Below, piece by piece: positions 31,868-43,889 of a stretch of DNA of 64,000 nucleotides. The translations under genes were made by a program, and so were the position numbers. The stretch covers positions 17,843,059-17,907,058 of the forward strand of contig CM075760.1 of NCBI GenBank assembly GCA_037974335.1. Reading direction: 5' to 3'. This DNA comes from Prionace glauca (taxonomy: Eukaryota; Chordata; Chondrichthyes; Carcharhiniformes; Carcharhinidae). Position 1 is the first letter of the stretch; each line of letters starts with the position of its first letter. The notes under the pieces were generated by a model. It worked only from the letters and a program-made list of their open reading frames with translations, did no database searches and had not been told where the DNA came from.

Positions 31868-32545
31868 TTCATAGAACATAGAACATTACAGCGCAGAACA
31901 GGCCCTTCGGCCCACGATGTTGCGCCGACCAGTTACAAAATAATGACCCACTAGCCTAAACCAATCCCTTTTCGTCCATAAACCTATCCACAGATCTCTT
32001 AAACGCCCCCAAACTAGGCGCATTTACAACTGCAGCTGGCAGGTTATTCCAGTCCCTCACCACCCTCTGGGTAAAGAACCTACCCCTGACATCAGTCCTA
32101 TAACTACCCCCCCACTTAATTTAAAGTCGTGCCCCCTCGTGCTAGCTTTCTCCATCCTAGGAAAAAGGCTATCACTATCTACCCTGTCTAAACCTCTAAT
32201 CATCTTATATGTTTCAATAAGGTCCCCTCTTAGCCGCCTTCTTTCCAGCGAAAACAACCCCAAATCTCTCAGTCTCTCCTCATAGGATCTCCCCTCCATA
32301 CCAGACAACATCCTGGTAAACCTCCTCTGCACCCTCTCCAAAGCCTCCACATCCTTCCTGTAATGTGGGGACCAGAACTGCACACAAAACTCCAAGTGCG
32401 GCCGCACCAGAGTTGTGTACAGTTGCATCATGACGCTGCGACTCCTAAATTCAATCCCCCTACCAATAAACGCCAAGACACCGTATGCCTTCTTAACAAC
32501 CTTATCTACTTGATTCCCAAATTTCAGGGATCTATGTACACATAG
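31868..32545 (-). mobile_element. CR1-type LINE 3' fragment, same subfamily as the 5.1-8.3 kb copy
   Basis: The minus strand encodes LCVHRSLKFGNQVDKVVKKAYGVLAFIG and continues to TEDGHDFKL-like C-terminal codons, almost residue for residue like 7650-8240. The tail (CATAGAACATAGAACATTAC on the plus strand) matches too. A one-base change near 32108 breaks the last frame. It is recent. Confidence 0.93.
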
Positions 32546-33399
32546 ATGTTGTTTTAATATTATTTCCTGCCATTGCATCGATTTCACTTCACTGGGGAAT
32601 TGGTCCCATCAACATTTCATGAAGTGGTTAAAAAACATTAATTATTGGAATGAAATTTACTTGGAAACTGAACAATTGGAAAAAAAACACCTTGTCACTT
32701 TATTGTTTTGTGATGTTATTTACATACATAATGAACAGGACACTGAATGAAAATATTTGATTAGAATGATTACGTTTTAAAATGTGTCTTTCTTGAGGGA
32801 ATGAGACATTTATTGTTTAAATGGCTGAATCCTATTTTGTCCATTCAGGTTCGCGCTAATCTGTCCCACACAATATTTGGCAGCAATCCAGGCTGCTGTC
32901 AAATGTTCAAAGTTATTGACAGGAAACATCTGGGGCTGTTTGTGCAGTAGATCAAAGACCTGTTTCCTCAATACAGACCGCTTGGCTACAAGCCAACTGA
33001 AAACCCTTTACGTTGTCAATGCGGACTATTTATATACAAATCTACCCAGCAACAGTATTGGAGGCACTTTAATTTTTAAAAGTTGTGAATCTAGATGATG
33101 TTTCCCATCTCTAAAGAAAGGAAAGTCACCCAGATTATTTGGCACCCCGTTAGCAACAAATATGTTTTTTTTTCCCAAGGCTTCAGGATATTGTGATAGA
33201 TGGATGGATATAAAGAATTACAGACAAACTGAGGGATGTCCCAGAGAGATGATACATGAACATGTACGTTTGTGTTTTATTTCCCTTATTTTTCCTTGGA
33301 ATGTTTGAGTTGGTAGAAAGACCAGCAGTTTCTCCTGTCCCAAATTCCCCTGGACTGACTCCTTCCCGAGGCCACTTCTGAGAAAACATTCAGTCTTGG

Positions 33400-33870
33400 G
33401 CTAATGAATGGCAACTAACATTAATGCCACACAAGTGTTAGGCAATGACCATCTCCAATAAGGGAGTTTCCAACGATTTCCCCTTGACATTAAGTCGCAT
33501 TATTATCGCAGAATCCCTCACTACCAACATCCTGGGCATTAGAATTCATGAAAATCTGAACTGGAACAGGCATTTAAATCATGTGGCTTCAAGAACAGTT
33601 CAGATGCCAGGAGTTCTGCTATGAACAGCTGACTTCCTGAATTCCCAAACTCTATCCGTCATCTACAAGGCAAAAGTGAGAAGTATGAACAAAGAACAAA
33701 GGGCAATACCGCACATGAACCGGCCTCTGTTGCAACATAAACGATTGAATATTCTTTACTTGCCCGACTTGTCCCACTCAAAAACCTCAATACCATTCTG
33801 GAAAAAGTAGCTGTCTCGAAGAACACCTCACTCACCAGCTTTCCAAAGCCTGTCACCACGTTCGCAAAGG
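33400..33870 (+). mobile_element. Old LINE fragment
   Basis: ATGCCACACAAGTGTTAGGC, GACCATCTCCAATAAGGGAG, ATCCTGGGCATTAGAATTCA and CATCTACAAGGCAAAAGTGA follow the order of a common cartilaginous fish LINE. It is decayed, with no open frame. Confidence 0.65.
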
Positions 33871-33924
33871 AAAATAGGATATAACAACAAAAGTTACTTT
33901 ACCAGTGACTGCAAAATCTCATGA

Positions 33925-34250
33925 AATAAGGAGGCTAGGGGAGAAAAAAAAACAGAGGGCATGGGTTAAGGGTAAAGGAGAAAAGTTTAAAGGGAATATG
34001 GGCGGGGGGCTGGGGGCTTCTTCACGCAGACAGTAGTGGGAGTGTGGAATGAGCTGCTGAATAAAGTGGTAAATGCGGAGTCACATTTAACATTTGAGAA
34101 AACCTTGGACGGGTTCATGGATGAGAGGGGCGTGGAGGGATATGGTCCAAGTGCAGGTCAGTGGGACTGGGCAAAAAAATGGTTCGGCACAGACAAGAAG
34201 GGCCAAAAGGCCTGATTCTGAGCTGAAATTTTCTATGTGTGTTTTTCTAA
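33925..34250 (+). mobile_element. Old CR1-type LINE 3' tail
   Basis: TTCTTCACGCAGACAGTAGT, GTGTGGAATGAGCTGCTG and AAGGGCCAAAAGGCCTGATT correspond to the end of ORF2 and 3' UTR of a CR1-like element. Confidence 0.75.
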
Positions 34251-34299
34251 TTTTAAACGACTTATATTTCTGCCTATACTCAACTCGCCACTGACTCTG

Positions 34300-35300
34300 T
34301 CTGTGTTACACTAGGCTCTGCCTGGATCACATTCCAGGAGCTCCTATCTAAGTTTTATTTTCCTGCACTCGGCTCAATTTCAGGTATTCATATATGATGT
34401 AGCGCCCCTGTTAATATTATAATTTCCTAGTTATGATCGCAATTAGCCATGTCTCTTCTAATCTGATAAGAGGCTGTATCTTAAAATATACAGCCTCACA
34501 ATATTTACCACTGTACACTAAACTGGAAATACAGTCTTCATGCGTTACACATGGTTCTGCCACAGATACTATGCTAATAGTTCATTAGTCAAGTCTAAGT
34601 CATGTCTAAGGTAATGTTGCACCATCAATGTGTTTGATTATTTAAGACTACGCCATATCTCAGTTGTATTGCACTTTGCAATACCTCCTCTGTGCTGCAT
34701 TGTACAAATCTCAGTGTGTATCAGTCTCGGTTCTGTATCAACAATTATTACGAATAAAGTAGGCTCTGTCTTAGTTTATATCACTCAGGGGTCTGTGTCA
34801 GTAGTTATCACTAACACTCTGGATTCTGTTTCAGATTAAACATGTCTCAATCCTGTACCAGTCATTATTATCATCTCAGCTCATATAAATCTCGGTCCAG
34901 TATCATTAATTAGTCGGCAATGTCTCAGTTCATGTCACACAAGCTCCTATATCAGTAAAACTGCAGAATATACTGTTTCAGTTTTCTTTTCATTGACAAT
35001 GTCATTTTTTTAAAGTGTTTCTTTCATGGGATGTGGGTGTCATTGGAATTTGACATTTGACCACACCTACATGGCACTCGGCGCTAACTCATTTCTACTT
35101 TGTTGGATCAGGCCCCTGCTTATATTAAAATACAGTCTAGCTCTGTTAATACTCTGCTAAATCAGAACTCAGTTTACATTGCACTACACATTCTCGCTGG
35201 ATATGTAATGTTCGATATTGACCCTGTATATATTTCAGTAGAATGTGTCAGTGTTATTCCTGCACTTAAGTAAACCTCTATTTGAATTATGTCTGTGTTA
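34300..35300. repeat. Degenerate short-period repeat (CTCAGTTTATAT / CTGTATCA type)
   Basis: Loose 30-40 bp units containing TCTGTnTCAGT and TATnATTA recur on the plus strand. A similar sequence in reverse orientation occupies 35640-36060. No gene was recognised. Confidence 0.5.
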
Positions 35301-35639
35301 ATACACCGTTCTTCGAGAAGAAGAGATAATATGTCGGGATAAAATTATTGCTGTCAGGCAGGATCCGGAAACGGGCAGTATTGGGTCGACAGAATTTGGT
35401 TGGTGCAGTCTTGGAGGGCCGAAAGGCCTTTTCTTGCGCTGTAATTGTCTTTGATTTTTGTTCTCTGTTGACAGTGCATTCTACACAGGAATTGATATCC
35501 ATTTTGAATGCAGTCAGCAGAAGTAGAATTCAGAAATCGCTTCTTCTTTTCCAAACCCCCAAATCTCATAGAGTTTGCAGTTGCAGAAGGATGTAGAGAA
35601 TTGTGTTCTTCCAGCCAGTTTTATCATTACTGGCCTTGA

Positions 35640-37215
35640 CCAGTGCAATAAAAACTGAGACCATGTCTAATGCAATATATACATGGACTTGTTCAATTTC
35701 AGAAACAAGACTGCATCTGGTTTGATAAAAACCGAGAAATATCTAAATTAATATAAACATAGACAACATCTCGCTTTATATAAAGAGCAAAATTACGGAC
35801 AACATAAACAGGGAAAACGTCCAACTTAGTACTAACAGATAAAAGATTCAGTCTGATATGAGTAGAGACAGGCAATATAAAATCCGACATGCAATATAAA
35901 ATGATTTAGGCTCTAGTGAAAAATAAACATACATAGCCTCATAATATAAGTTGACACAGGGTAAATTTGCTGTAATATAAAAAAACAAATTTAATCCCCA
36001 TGAAGTTTTCAGAGATGGCGATTGCATCATTATAAATTGGAAGGACAGGAGGAACATGGGCTTAGCTGCAGAATGTAAACTTCCCTCTGCATTGCCAAAT
36101 TAAATACTCCCAAGTAAGGAATAGCATGAATCAGTACAAAGTGAATCTCTCTCTACACTATTCATAAGAACATAAGAAATAGGAGCAGGAGTAGGCCATC
36201 TGGCCCTTCGAGCCTGCCCCGCCATTCAATAAGATCATGGCTGATCTGTCGTGACTCAGCTCCACCTTCCCGCCCTCTCCCCATAACCCTTAATCCCTTC
36301 TCTTATCAAAAACCCATCAACCCGTTTCTTAAAAATATTTAGCGAGGCAGCCTCCACCACTTCAACGGGCAGAGAATTCCAGAGATTCACCACCCTTTGA
36401 GTGAAGAAGTTCCTCCTCAACTCTGTTCTAAACCGCCCCCCCTTTATCTTGAGGCTGTGCCCCCTAGTCCTACTGTCTTTTTTGAGCGGGAACAGTCTCT
36501 CCACGTCTATCCTATCCATCCCATTCATCATCTTATACGTCTCAATGAGATCTCCCCTCATTCTTCTAAACTCTAACGAGTACAAGCCTAGTTCATTCAG
36601 CCTCTCCTCATAGCTCAATCCCCTCAACTCCGGTATCAGCCGAGTAAACCTCCTCTGCACTCCCTCCAGTGCCAAAACATCCTTGCGCAGGTGCGGCGCC
36701 CAAAACTGCACACAGTACTCCAGCTGCGGCCTCACCAATGCCCTATACAGCTGCAGCAAGACCTCCCTACTTTTATATTCAATCCCCTTCGCTATGAAGG
36801 CCAGCATCCATTCAAATCAAACATTCCCGGAACAGTATCGTGTATAGAAACAGAGTGAACCTCCTTGTACAAAGTCAGCTCAAACAAAATGAAGGCAGAA
36901 AGAGAATGGACTCTCTTCGACGTAAAACCTCTCCTGTGTGTTTCCTTTAGAGATTCGGGAGGCAAATGCTCGATACAGGAGAAAGATCGGCAACACACTT
37001 CAATAAAACACATCCAGGTCAGGTACAACAGAGATTAGATACGGATTAAATTTTGATATTGACAAAGTCATATCAAACATTGAAGAGGCAGCTGCAGTGA
37101 GTTGAGATGCAGAGTAAATGTTCCTCCACACTTTCCAGTCAAACACTCCAAGGACAGGGATCACACCGGCTAAATCGAGGGAAAGGTCCCTTGGTGCTGT
37201 CACATTGAATTTTTA
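35640..37215. repeat. Degenerate tandem-repeat region split by a LINE
   Basis: About 35640-36060 has ACTGAGACCATGTCTAATGC-like units. From 36060, units with TCCCTCTGCATTGCCAAATT, CAAACATTCCCGGAACAG and CAAACACTCCAAGGACAGGG recur at about 36080, 36815 and 37130 (units of roughly 80-90 bp). The LINE fragment at 36165-36808 was inserted inside one unit. Confidence 0.6.
36165..36808 (-). mobile_element. CR1-type LINE 3' fragment, open C-terminal frame
   Basis: The minus strand keeps an uninterrupted frame from MLAFIAKGIEYKSREVLLQL to the ORF2 end, then the GGAGTAGGCC-type tail. It is very close to the 30.96 kb copy, so the subfamily was active recently. It is 5'-truncated. Confidence 0.93.
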
Positions 37216-38140
37216 CCATTAGCTACACTTGAGGTTCGATGCAAAAGAAAATGTAGCAAGCATTTCAAGGTCATGGAATGTTCAAGAGATCTTTTAGAGT
37301 ACATTTAACTCACAGATTCAAATTAATTTAATTACATGTTTTAGAAGCCTGCAACTCTGGCTGACAGAATACATTGGACAGACATTGACTTTATCTGTGG
37401 AGTGAAGACGATGAACTATCGTGGAGAGACAAGACACAGAACCAGACAAGAGAAAGACAGAGAAAGAGATGAAACACAGGAGATGTTCTGTGTTTTCTGT
37501 GTCATTTTATTTCGGGATCAGAGGGATTATTTCCTAATTTCGAACATAGATTTCATCATGATATTGTTCCTCACATAACTGATGAATAAATAATGTTGAA
37601 AAACAATCATTACTGGAATCCGTTGATTGATTTGCATGGTTGTCTCTATTTCTGTGCTGTGTTGGTGGGGAAACATTTCTTGTGTTTTTGTCTGTCAACA
37701 ATCTATTTTGGAATTTCTACTTTTGTATTTATTTACAAAAATACCTCAGTGTTTACAATGAAATGTTCATGACAGAAAAACCAGATAAACCGTCACTTAT
37801 TGATCAGTTTCAACTCAAAATAGCGATTTATTTTAAGAATTTTAACAGTTGGTTCAAAATGAATAGAAACTTTTGAACATTCATAACACCAGTTGTATTA
37901 ATTAAAAGAAAATGATACATTCCATTTCAGAATTAGTTCTCAAAGTTCTGAAGTCACAATTAAGAAAACATCTGTGAACAGGCTGATATTCCACTGAATG
38001 TTAATTTGATTGAGGGTTTAGTCTGTTTTACCTCGACAAGTTAATTTAAAAAAAATCTGATGTCTCAATATTCCTGTCACAAATGGTGATCACATTCACA
38101 CGACAGAAGAATAAAAAATCCAATGTGGTTATCAGTAAGA
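37216..38140. other. No gene or repeat recognised
   Basis: AT-rich sequence. An octamer-like ATTTGCAT at 37630-37637 has no promoter context. Short open frames lack any recognisable domain. Confidence 0.5.
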
Positions 38141-38149
38141 GTTACAATT

Positions 38150-38625
38150 AGTTTTGCTGCTTCACAGGGAACGGGTTCGCTTCCAACCCTGGGTGAATGT
38201 CAGTAGTTTTCACATTCTATCCATGTCCATGTATGTTTGCTCCTCGTGCCCCAGTTTCCTTCCAAAGTCCCAGGATGTGCAGGTTAAGTGGATTGGCTAT
38301 GACAAATTGCCCCTTAGCGTCCAATGTTGTGCAACGTAGAATCATAGAATCCCGACAGTGCAGAAGGAGGCCATTCGGTTCATCAGGTCTGCACCAGCTA
38401 TCCAGCAAATCATCCTTCCTAGGTCCAAGGTGGTTTGTCTACGCTAAATTTCTTATTAGTCTTCGACGATGTTCAGGTTCGGGGGATTAGCCTGTGATTA
38501 TGCGTTCTTGTCAGGATAGGGTGAAGGCTGGACCCAGGTAGGATGCTCTGCTGGAGAGCCACTGCAGAGTTGTTAGACCGAATGGCCTCCTTTTGAACTG
38601 CAGGGATTCTATGATGTTATGTTGT
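38150..38625 (+). mobile_element. Old tRNA-derived SINE with a nested SINE tail
   Basis: The B-box-like GGGTTCGCTTCCAACCC, body (CCCAGGATGTGCAGGTTAAG) and tail are in plus orientation. At about 38337-38400 a reversed tail piece (AATCATAGAATCCCGACAGTGCAG ... CATTCGGTTCATC) lies inside, which suggests a nested insertion. The whole is diverged. Confidence 0.65.
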
Positions 38626-38744
38626 TGTGATCAGGCACGAGCTTGATTATGTTCGCATTAATCTCAACGCTTCCAAAGAATTACAACGTTCATTTTGGTG
38701 GAATTTGCATTTATAGAACACTTTACCCGACCTCATATCGTCCT

Positions 38745-38830
38745 AAAGTTTGAGTGGCGCAGGTGTGGAAGGCCGAAGGGCCCGTTTCCTGTGCTGTATT
38801 GTTCTTTGCTCTTTGTTTGTTCTTAAAACT
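38745..38830 (+). mobile_element. LINE 3' tail fragment
   Basis: GGAAGGCCGAAGGGCCCGTT followed by TGTATTGTTCTTTGCTCTTTG is a CR1-type 3' end with a variant terminal repeat. Confidence 0.65.
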
Positions 38831-39059
38831 CACTGATGTCCTTTTGCTGAATTTAGTCACTGCTGTCATGTTGCAAATACAGCAGGTAATTTGCGTACAA
38901 CAAGCTACCACAAACCGAGACGTGATAACTTGACGGTAAATGTGTAATTTTGTGTGAAGAATCAGTATTAATGTAGAATATTGGAGAGAACAGTTTTGTT
39001 CTTTAGAATTATATCAATGAGATTTTGCATCCTGGCATCGATCATTAATATGAATCTAG

Positions 39060-39360
39060 TTCTCTCTCTGATGATACACCTTGACCTGTTGAGTAACATT
39101 TATGTTGTTGTCGTTTTAGATTTCCAGAATCTTCGGCACTTTACCCTGTTGTTATTGATCCAATGGATGTGAGCATCGCTGACAAAGCCAATATTTAGCT
39201 GTCCCTTCTGAGAAGGCAATTGTGAACCACTTTGTTGAAACCTGCCCTCTCGATGATTTTGTTATTTGATTTTCTATAGAAGCTTTGATACAAATGACTG
39301 GCCTATCCGGCAATTTCAGTAGTGGCTAAGAGTCAATTTCATCACAATGGAACTGGAGTC
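39060..39360 (-). mobile_element. Old SINE/LINE-derived repeat
   Basis: GGATGTGAGCATCGCTGACAAAGCC and AATTGTGAACCACTTTGTTGAA are a decayed form of a widespread cartilaginous fish repeat tail. It abuts the VH relic. Confidence 0.5.
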
Positions 39361-39369
39361 TCTGTAGGA

Positions 39370-39870
39370 CAGACAGGATAAATATAGGAATCTTCCATTT
39401 CCAGTTATTTCTAAAGAGAAAATGTCATTTGAAATATAAAAGCAAATTACAGCAAATTGAAACCAAAAGACAAAATACTGGAAACTCTCAGCAGGCCTGG
39501 CAATATTTGTGAGAAGAGAAAAGAGCTGACGTTTCGAGTCCAACTGACGTTTTGACAAAGCTTCTCTCTCATTACTGATGCTGCCAGAGTTGCTGAGATT
39601 TTCCAGGATTTCCTCTTTACGTTGTTTGAAGTGTCTTTGGGCGGAGCAAATTGATTCTGAATCCATGAGCAGAGAAATTGTAGGTTGTTCCAAGACTATC
39701 ATACTGAAGAAGACACTGTGAACACTGGCCAGGGACTGGTCAGACCCAGACCATCCTGTTGCTGCCAATATTGAATGCTATGTCTTTACAGATAAGTTTC
39801 AGGGAGCCTCAGGGACGCCCGGTTTCTGCCTCTGGCTGAGTCAACACAACCTCCGATTCGACACTTTTTA
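39370..39870 (-). pseudogene. VH pseudogene (relic of a second IgH cluster)
   Basis: From 39740 to 39866 the sequence closely matches VH framework 1, including GGGAGCCTCAGGGACGCCCGG and TCTGCCTCTGGCTGAGTCAACAC. From 39620 to 39660 it matches framework 3 (GTTGTTTGAAGTGTCTTTGG), and 39370-39435 matches the next part (NDIFSLEIT). A palindromic repeat of about 170 bp sits in framework 3, and the reading frame is lost. The orientation is that of the functional VH. No D, J or C sequence was found downstream. Confidence 0.88.
39440..39620. mobile_element. Palindromic short element inside the VH pseudogene
   Basis: Inverted arms of about 30 bp lie at 39473-39502 (AAATACTGGAAACTCTCAGC...) and 39582-39611 (…GCTGAGATTTTCCAGGATTT). 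The host sequence TTTGAA and neighbours, about 13 bp, occur on both sides, consistent with a target duplication. The family is common in cartilaginous fish, but I cannot name it securely. Confidence 0.65.
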
Positions 39871-39887
39871 AAATATGAAAAATGAAC

Positions 39888-40205
39888 TATGAAAATAAAA
39901 CGTCAGGCACCCCGGACATACTGAATCATCTTTTGACATCGGGGACAGATACAAAATCTGAGGACACGTACAAGCTGATTCAAAAAAGCTTCTTTACTGT
40001 TGCAATCAGATTACTGAATGGATTCACCTCGCATTAAATTGATTCTTTTTTTCTAGACCCTAGCTATGACTGCAACATAACATTCTTCACTCTCTCCCGT
40101 CCTTCCCTATGTACGGTATGCTCCATCTGTATATAGTGCAAGAATGAATAATTTTCACTGTGTACTTACATATATGATAATAATAAATCAAATGAAATCA
40201 AATAA
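39888..40205 (+). mobile_element. Old LINE/SINE tail in the relic leader intron
   Basis: The block runs from CCCGGACATACTGAATCATC to AATAATAAATCAAATGAAATC and has no counterpart in copy A. It contains TTACTGAATGGATTCACCTCG and an A-rich end, typical of a retroposon. Family uncertain. Confidence 0.5.
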
Positions 40206-40669
40206 AATATATCAAAAATACTGAGAATTATTCCCAGTTAATGATTGCTGGCACTGGAACATTCAAGAGACAGACTAACACTGAGGCAGTAACAGTGAAA
40301 TCCATTGTAACGTCTTCGATAGTCCAAGAGGTGAAATTGCATTTGAGCAAGTGTATTAGAGAGAGAAAAAAAATTGATTGTAAATTAAGTCCCTTCATTT
40401 CTGCACCACTTCACAATGGAATAAACATAAAGAAGATGGCATTACCTTATCAGGATAAATACGTCAGTCTGATTTCCAATAATTTTGAGTTTCTAACACA
40501 TTGCAGCAAAAACATAATTAATCAGAGGAATTATTATCGATTTATGTAACTAAATGCTCGGATGATTGTATTTCAGGTGTGAGTAGCTATCACTGTAATT
40601 TGAGACCGGATGCACGAAGAAGAGGAGCAATGGCCGACTGTTAGTATCACTGGCAATTCATCCACAAAC

Positions 40670-41265
40670 TGAACTGACGTTTTCAAGACCTGGCTTCGAA
40701 TCCCAGAACAACAGATGGGTAGAATTTAAATTTAGTAAAAACATCTGGAAATAAGAATCTACTTATGATCATGATATCATTGTCGATTGTGTAAAAAAAA
40801 TCCATTCGCTTCACTAATGTATTTTGGAGAAGGGAATCTGCTGTCCTTAACTGGTCGGGCCTATCTGCAATTCCAGAGCCACGGCAATGTGGTTGGCTCT
40901 CCATTGCCCTTGGCAAGAGGGAGGCAATAAATTCTGGTCATCCAGCGATGTCCATGTTCATAGAATCCCTACAGAGCAGAAGGAGGCCATTTGACCTATC
41001 GGGACCGCACCGATACCATTCCTACCCAGGCCCTATCCCCAACACCCAACTATATTCCCTGCTAATTCCCGATATTATGGGTCAATTTATCATCGCCAGT
41101 CAACCTAAGCGGCACATTATTTGACAGTGTGAGTAAATAGGCAGACAATTAGAGAACGTGCACACTCCACACAGGTAGTGATTCCACATAGACCAAAATC
41201 TGGAATTGAAACTGTGTCCTTGGCGCTTTAAGGCAGAAGTGCTAACAAAGATGTCACCGTGCAAC
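40670..41265. mobile_element. Two adjacent old SINEs
   Basis: 40670-40955 is on the plus strand (TTCGAATCCCAGAACAAC, later CGGCAATGTGGTTGGCTCTC), the same family as 11.7 kb. 40958-41265 is on the minus strand (CATAGAATCCCTACAGAGCAG tail first, then the reversed head), the 15.5 kb family. Both are diverged. Confidence 0.65.
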
Positions 41266-42519
41266 TCACAAATACATTCAAAAATGAAAATCCTCATATG
41301 ATGCAATGTCACATCTTATATTTTCCCAATAGATACTTAACCCTGTGAAAATTAACGGTGAAAGAAAACTGGTTGACTTATGATTACTTGACAGAGAAAC
41401 GTGAAATTAAAATCGACTTTGGACAGAAAATTTAATGAGTCAGAAGGAGACCGGGATCAGGAAAGTTCTCCCTCAGCATCCAGATCATTGCAGCTCATTT
41501 TATCAGCTCCTGGCTGTCTAACATTCACTGGTAGTGTGAAAACAGGACATCAGGACTTTGCGGCATATTGCACAATATCACAAGAATAAATGTTTTATCT
41601 TCCACTGAACCAGGTTATGAACGGGTCATTTCTTCACAGATTGGCAGCTACGAGAGGGACTGGTAAGTGGTCGAAATCAGATTGTGCTGCACAACAGAAC
41701 ATGGATCTAATCAAATGTAAGAGAGGGGCAAAGCACTGAGAATATTCCAAGAATCCGTGCTGTTGAAGGCAGTTATATGGTTTTCTTCTACTTTTAATTA
41801 TTTCCATTTTGCGGCCATTACACTGATCTCATTGGACTGAGGGATTGGGATCTTCAAAATCCCCTCCATGCATATGATTGCGTAGTTCACAACATGGCTT
41901 TAATTGTTGAAAGGGCATTTATTTGGAAGTTATAAAAATGAAAGAGCACCTGGCCAATTTACTAGTTTCTGATATTGTTTAATCACATAGTGAACAGTGC
42001 ATTCATTTAAAAAAATTGCTGAGAAAGAATACCATTTAAAAAGTGTCTTTCTCGTGGAAATCAAACAATTATTATATTACTGACTAAGTTCCATTCTATC
42101 CTTACAGATTCACGTTCACAGTCCAACCTGCTGCCAAACACCCGAAAATATTTACAGGAAACATCTGACGGTGTTTGTTCAGTAAATCAAAGATCTGTTT
42201 ACTCAGTACTGAGCGCTTGGCTGCAAGCCAACTTCAATCTCGTAGCATTGTCAATGGGGCCTATTTATAATCAAATCTGCCCAGCAACAGTACTGCAGGC
42301 AACTTACTTATTTTTTAATTTGTAAATCTATACCAATGTTTCCCATTTCTTAGGAAAAGAAAGTTTCCAGCTTCTCCGGAACCTTGGTAGCAACAATCAT
42401 GATCTCTCCAACACAACCAAACACTGTGATAGTTGGATAGAAATAAATACAGGCAGATTGCGAGAGTTGATACAGAGAGATGATATATTTTATACTACAT
42501 AAACATGTATGCTTGTGTT

Positions 42520-42700
42520 TTATTTCATTTATTCTTCCATGGGATACGGGGGTCGCTGGGAAGACCAACTTTTGTTTCTTGTGCTTAACTTATTTACAGC
42601 AGAGTGTTATTCCAGGACATCTCAGAAGGCATTGCCCAGTTACACATACTGCTGTCCGTCTAGAGTCACATCCTGCTGATGGTGGGTCTTCAAATCGAAG
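42520..42700 (-). mobile_element. Old SINE/LINE tail fragment
   Basis: CCATGGGATACGGGGGTCGCTGGGAAG and GTCTAGAGTCACATCCTGCTG are decayed pieces of the same tail family as 39.1 kb. Confidence 0.5.
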
Positions 42701-42879
42701 CTGGAAAGAGTGAAAATGATTAGGTGGATGAGAGTGGATTGTTATGTTTGGAACATTGTGAAATTGATTTGTGCACAACTTGACATTTTCCAGACAAAGC
42801 ACATAGCCAAACACACACCCACATATTCTCTCTTGTTCTCACTCTGTCTCACGTATTGTCTTCTTTTCATATACACATG

Positions 42880-42885
42880 CACGTA

Positions 42886-42926
<41 letters not shown>

Positions 42927-42935
42927 ACACAGTAT
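42880..42935. repeat. (CA)n microsatellite
   Basis: About 45 bp of ACACAC starting near 42887. Confidence 0.9.
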
Positions 42936-43179
42936 TTAAGTTCCTTCAACTTAAGACTCCACCTTGCCTTCCTGGGAGGATTCAGAGATAATGACCCCAA
43001 CTATCTTTCAGGTGGAATGATGAAGAAATAAACGTTCCCCAACGCCATGATTGCCAAGCTGGACGTTAAAGGCGCTATGGTCTCCAACAGGGCTTTGATC
43101 AACATTCTTCCTTCTAACCAGGATTAAGACAAATACATTAACATGAATTGAGTCATTTTGCTCTGAGGCTGACTTGGCA

Positions 43180-43885
43180 ATATAGGAACAGGAGTGGGCC
43201 ATTCAACTCCATAGACTCATCCCGCCATTCTTTAAGATCTTGGCTGATCTGTAACCAAATTCCATGTACCTGCCCGCGATACATATCCCTTGATACCCCT
43301 GATCAATTAAAAAAAAACTACCTTAGACTTAAATTTAACAATTGAGCCAGCATCCACCGGCGTTTGAGGAAGTGAGTTCCAAACTTCGCCACTCTCTGTG
43401 TGTAGAAATGCTTTGTATCAACTCTCCTGCATGGCTTGGCCTTTTTTTTTTAATATAGTCCTTTATTCTCGTGCCTTCAACAGGTGGAAACATTTTATCT
43501 TTGTCAACTCTGTCCTTCCCTGTAAATATTTTGTTGATTTCTGTGAGCGCACCCTCCAAACTTCTGAATTCGAGCGAAAATCTCTTAATTTGTCTCAATT
43601 CTCCTCGCAACCTAACTCCTTAAAATCAGGTATAATTCTTGTAAACCTGCATTGAACTCCTTCCAGGGTGAACACTCTTCCAAAGTTTGTTGCCCATACC
43701 TGCTCAGAGTTCTGTAATTGGGGTCTAACAAAGATTTTGCACAATTGCAGCACAACACCTGCATCCCTGTACTCCTATCCTTTAGATATGAAGACCAGCA
43801 TTCGTTTGGCCTTCTTGACTGTTTTCTGCATCAGTTCGTGGCATTTTAAGAAGCTCTGCACCGGAATTCCAAATCTCGCTGGGCA
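43180..43885 (-). mobile_element. Old CR1-type LINE 3' fragment
   Basis: The tail ATAGGAACAGGAGTGGGCCATT is followed by reversed ORF2 C-terminal sequence (LLTEINKIFTGKDRVDKDKMF-like on the minus strand) with several breaks. The family is that of 30.96 kb, but the copy is older. Confidence 0.75.
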
Positions 43886-43889
43886 TTAG

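Larger units (their letters stand above)
29370..33400. repeat. Segmental duplication, copy A (VH exon and its 5' flank)
   Basis: From the VH exon up to about 33.4 kb the sequence aligns in order with 39.37-42.6 kb. Shared landmarks include GACTAACACTGAG (29900), ACAAGAATAAATGTTTTATCTTCCACTGAA (30890), CAGGAAACATCTG (32921) and GTTTTATTTC (33273). Copy A contains two LINE fragments that copy B lacks. Confidence 0.88.
39370..42600. repeat. Segmental duplication, copy B (decayed VH and its 5' flank)
   Basis: Collinear with 29.37-33.4 kb. Examples are 40261-40300 against 29890-29925 (GACTAACACTGAG.CAGTAACAGTGA) and 41390-41650 against 30710-30960. Also 42140-42350 matches 32900-33120, and 42425-42540 matches 33190-33300. 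Its own later insertions are at 39.44-39.62, 39.89-40.20, 40.67-40.95 and 40.96-41.26 kb. Confidence 0.88.

Noticed and set aside
33400-39360. Search for D, J or constant-exon relics belonging to the fossil VH
   Set aside because: No heptamer-nonamer pairs with proper spacing and no Ig domain motifs were found; only LINE, SINE and degenerate repeats.
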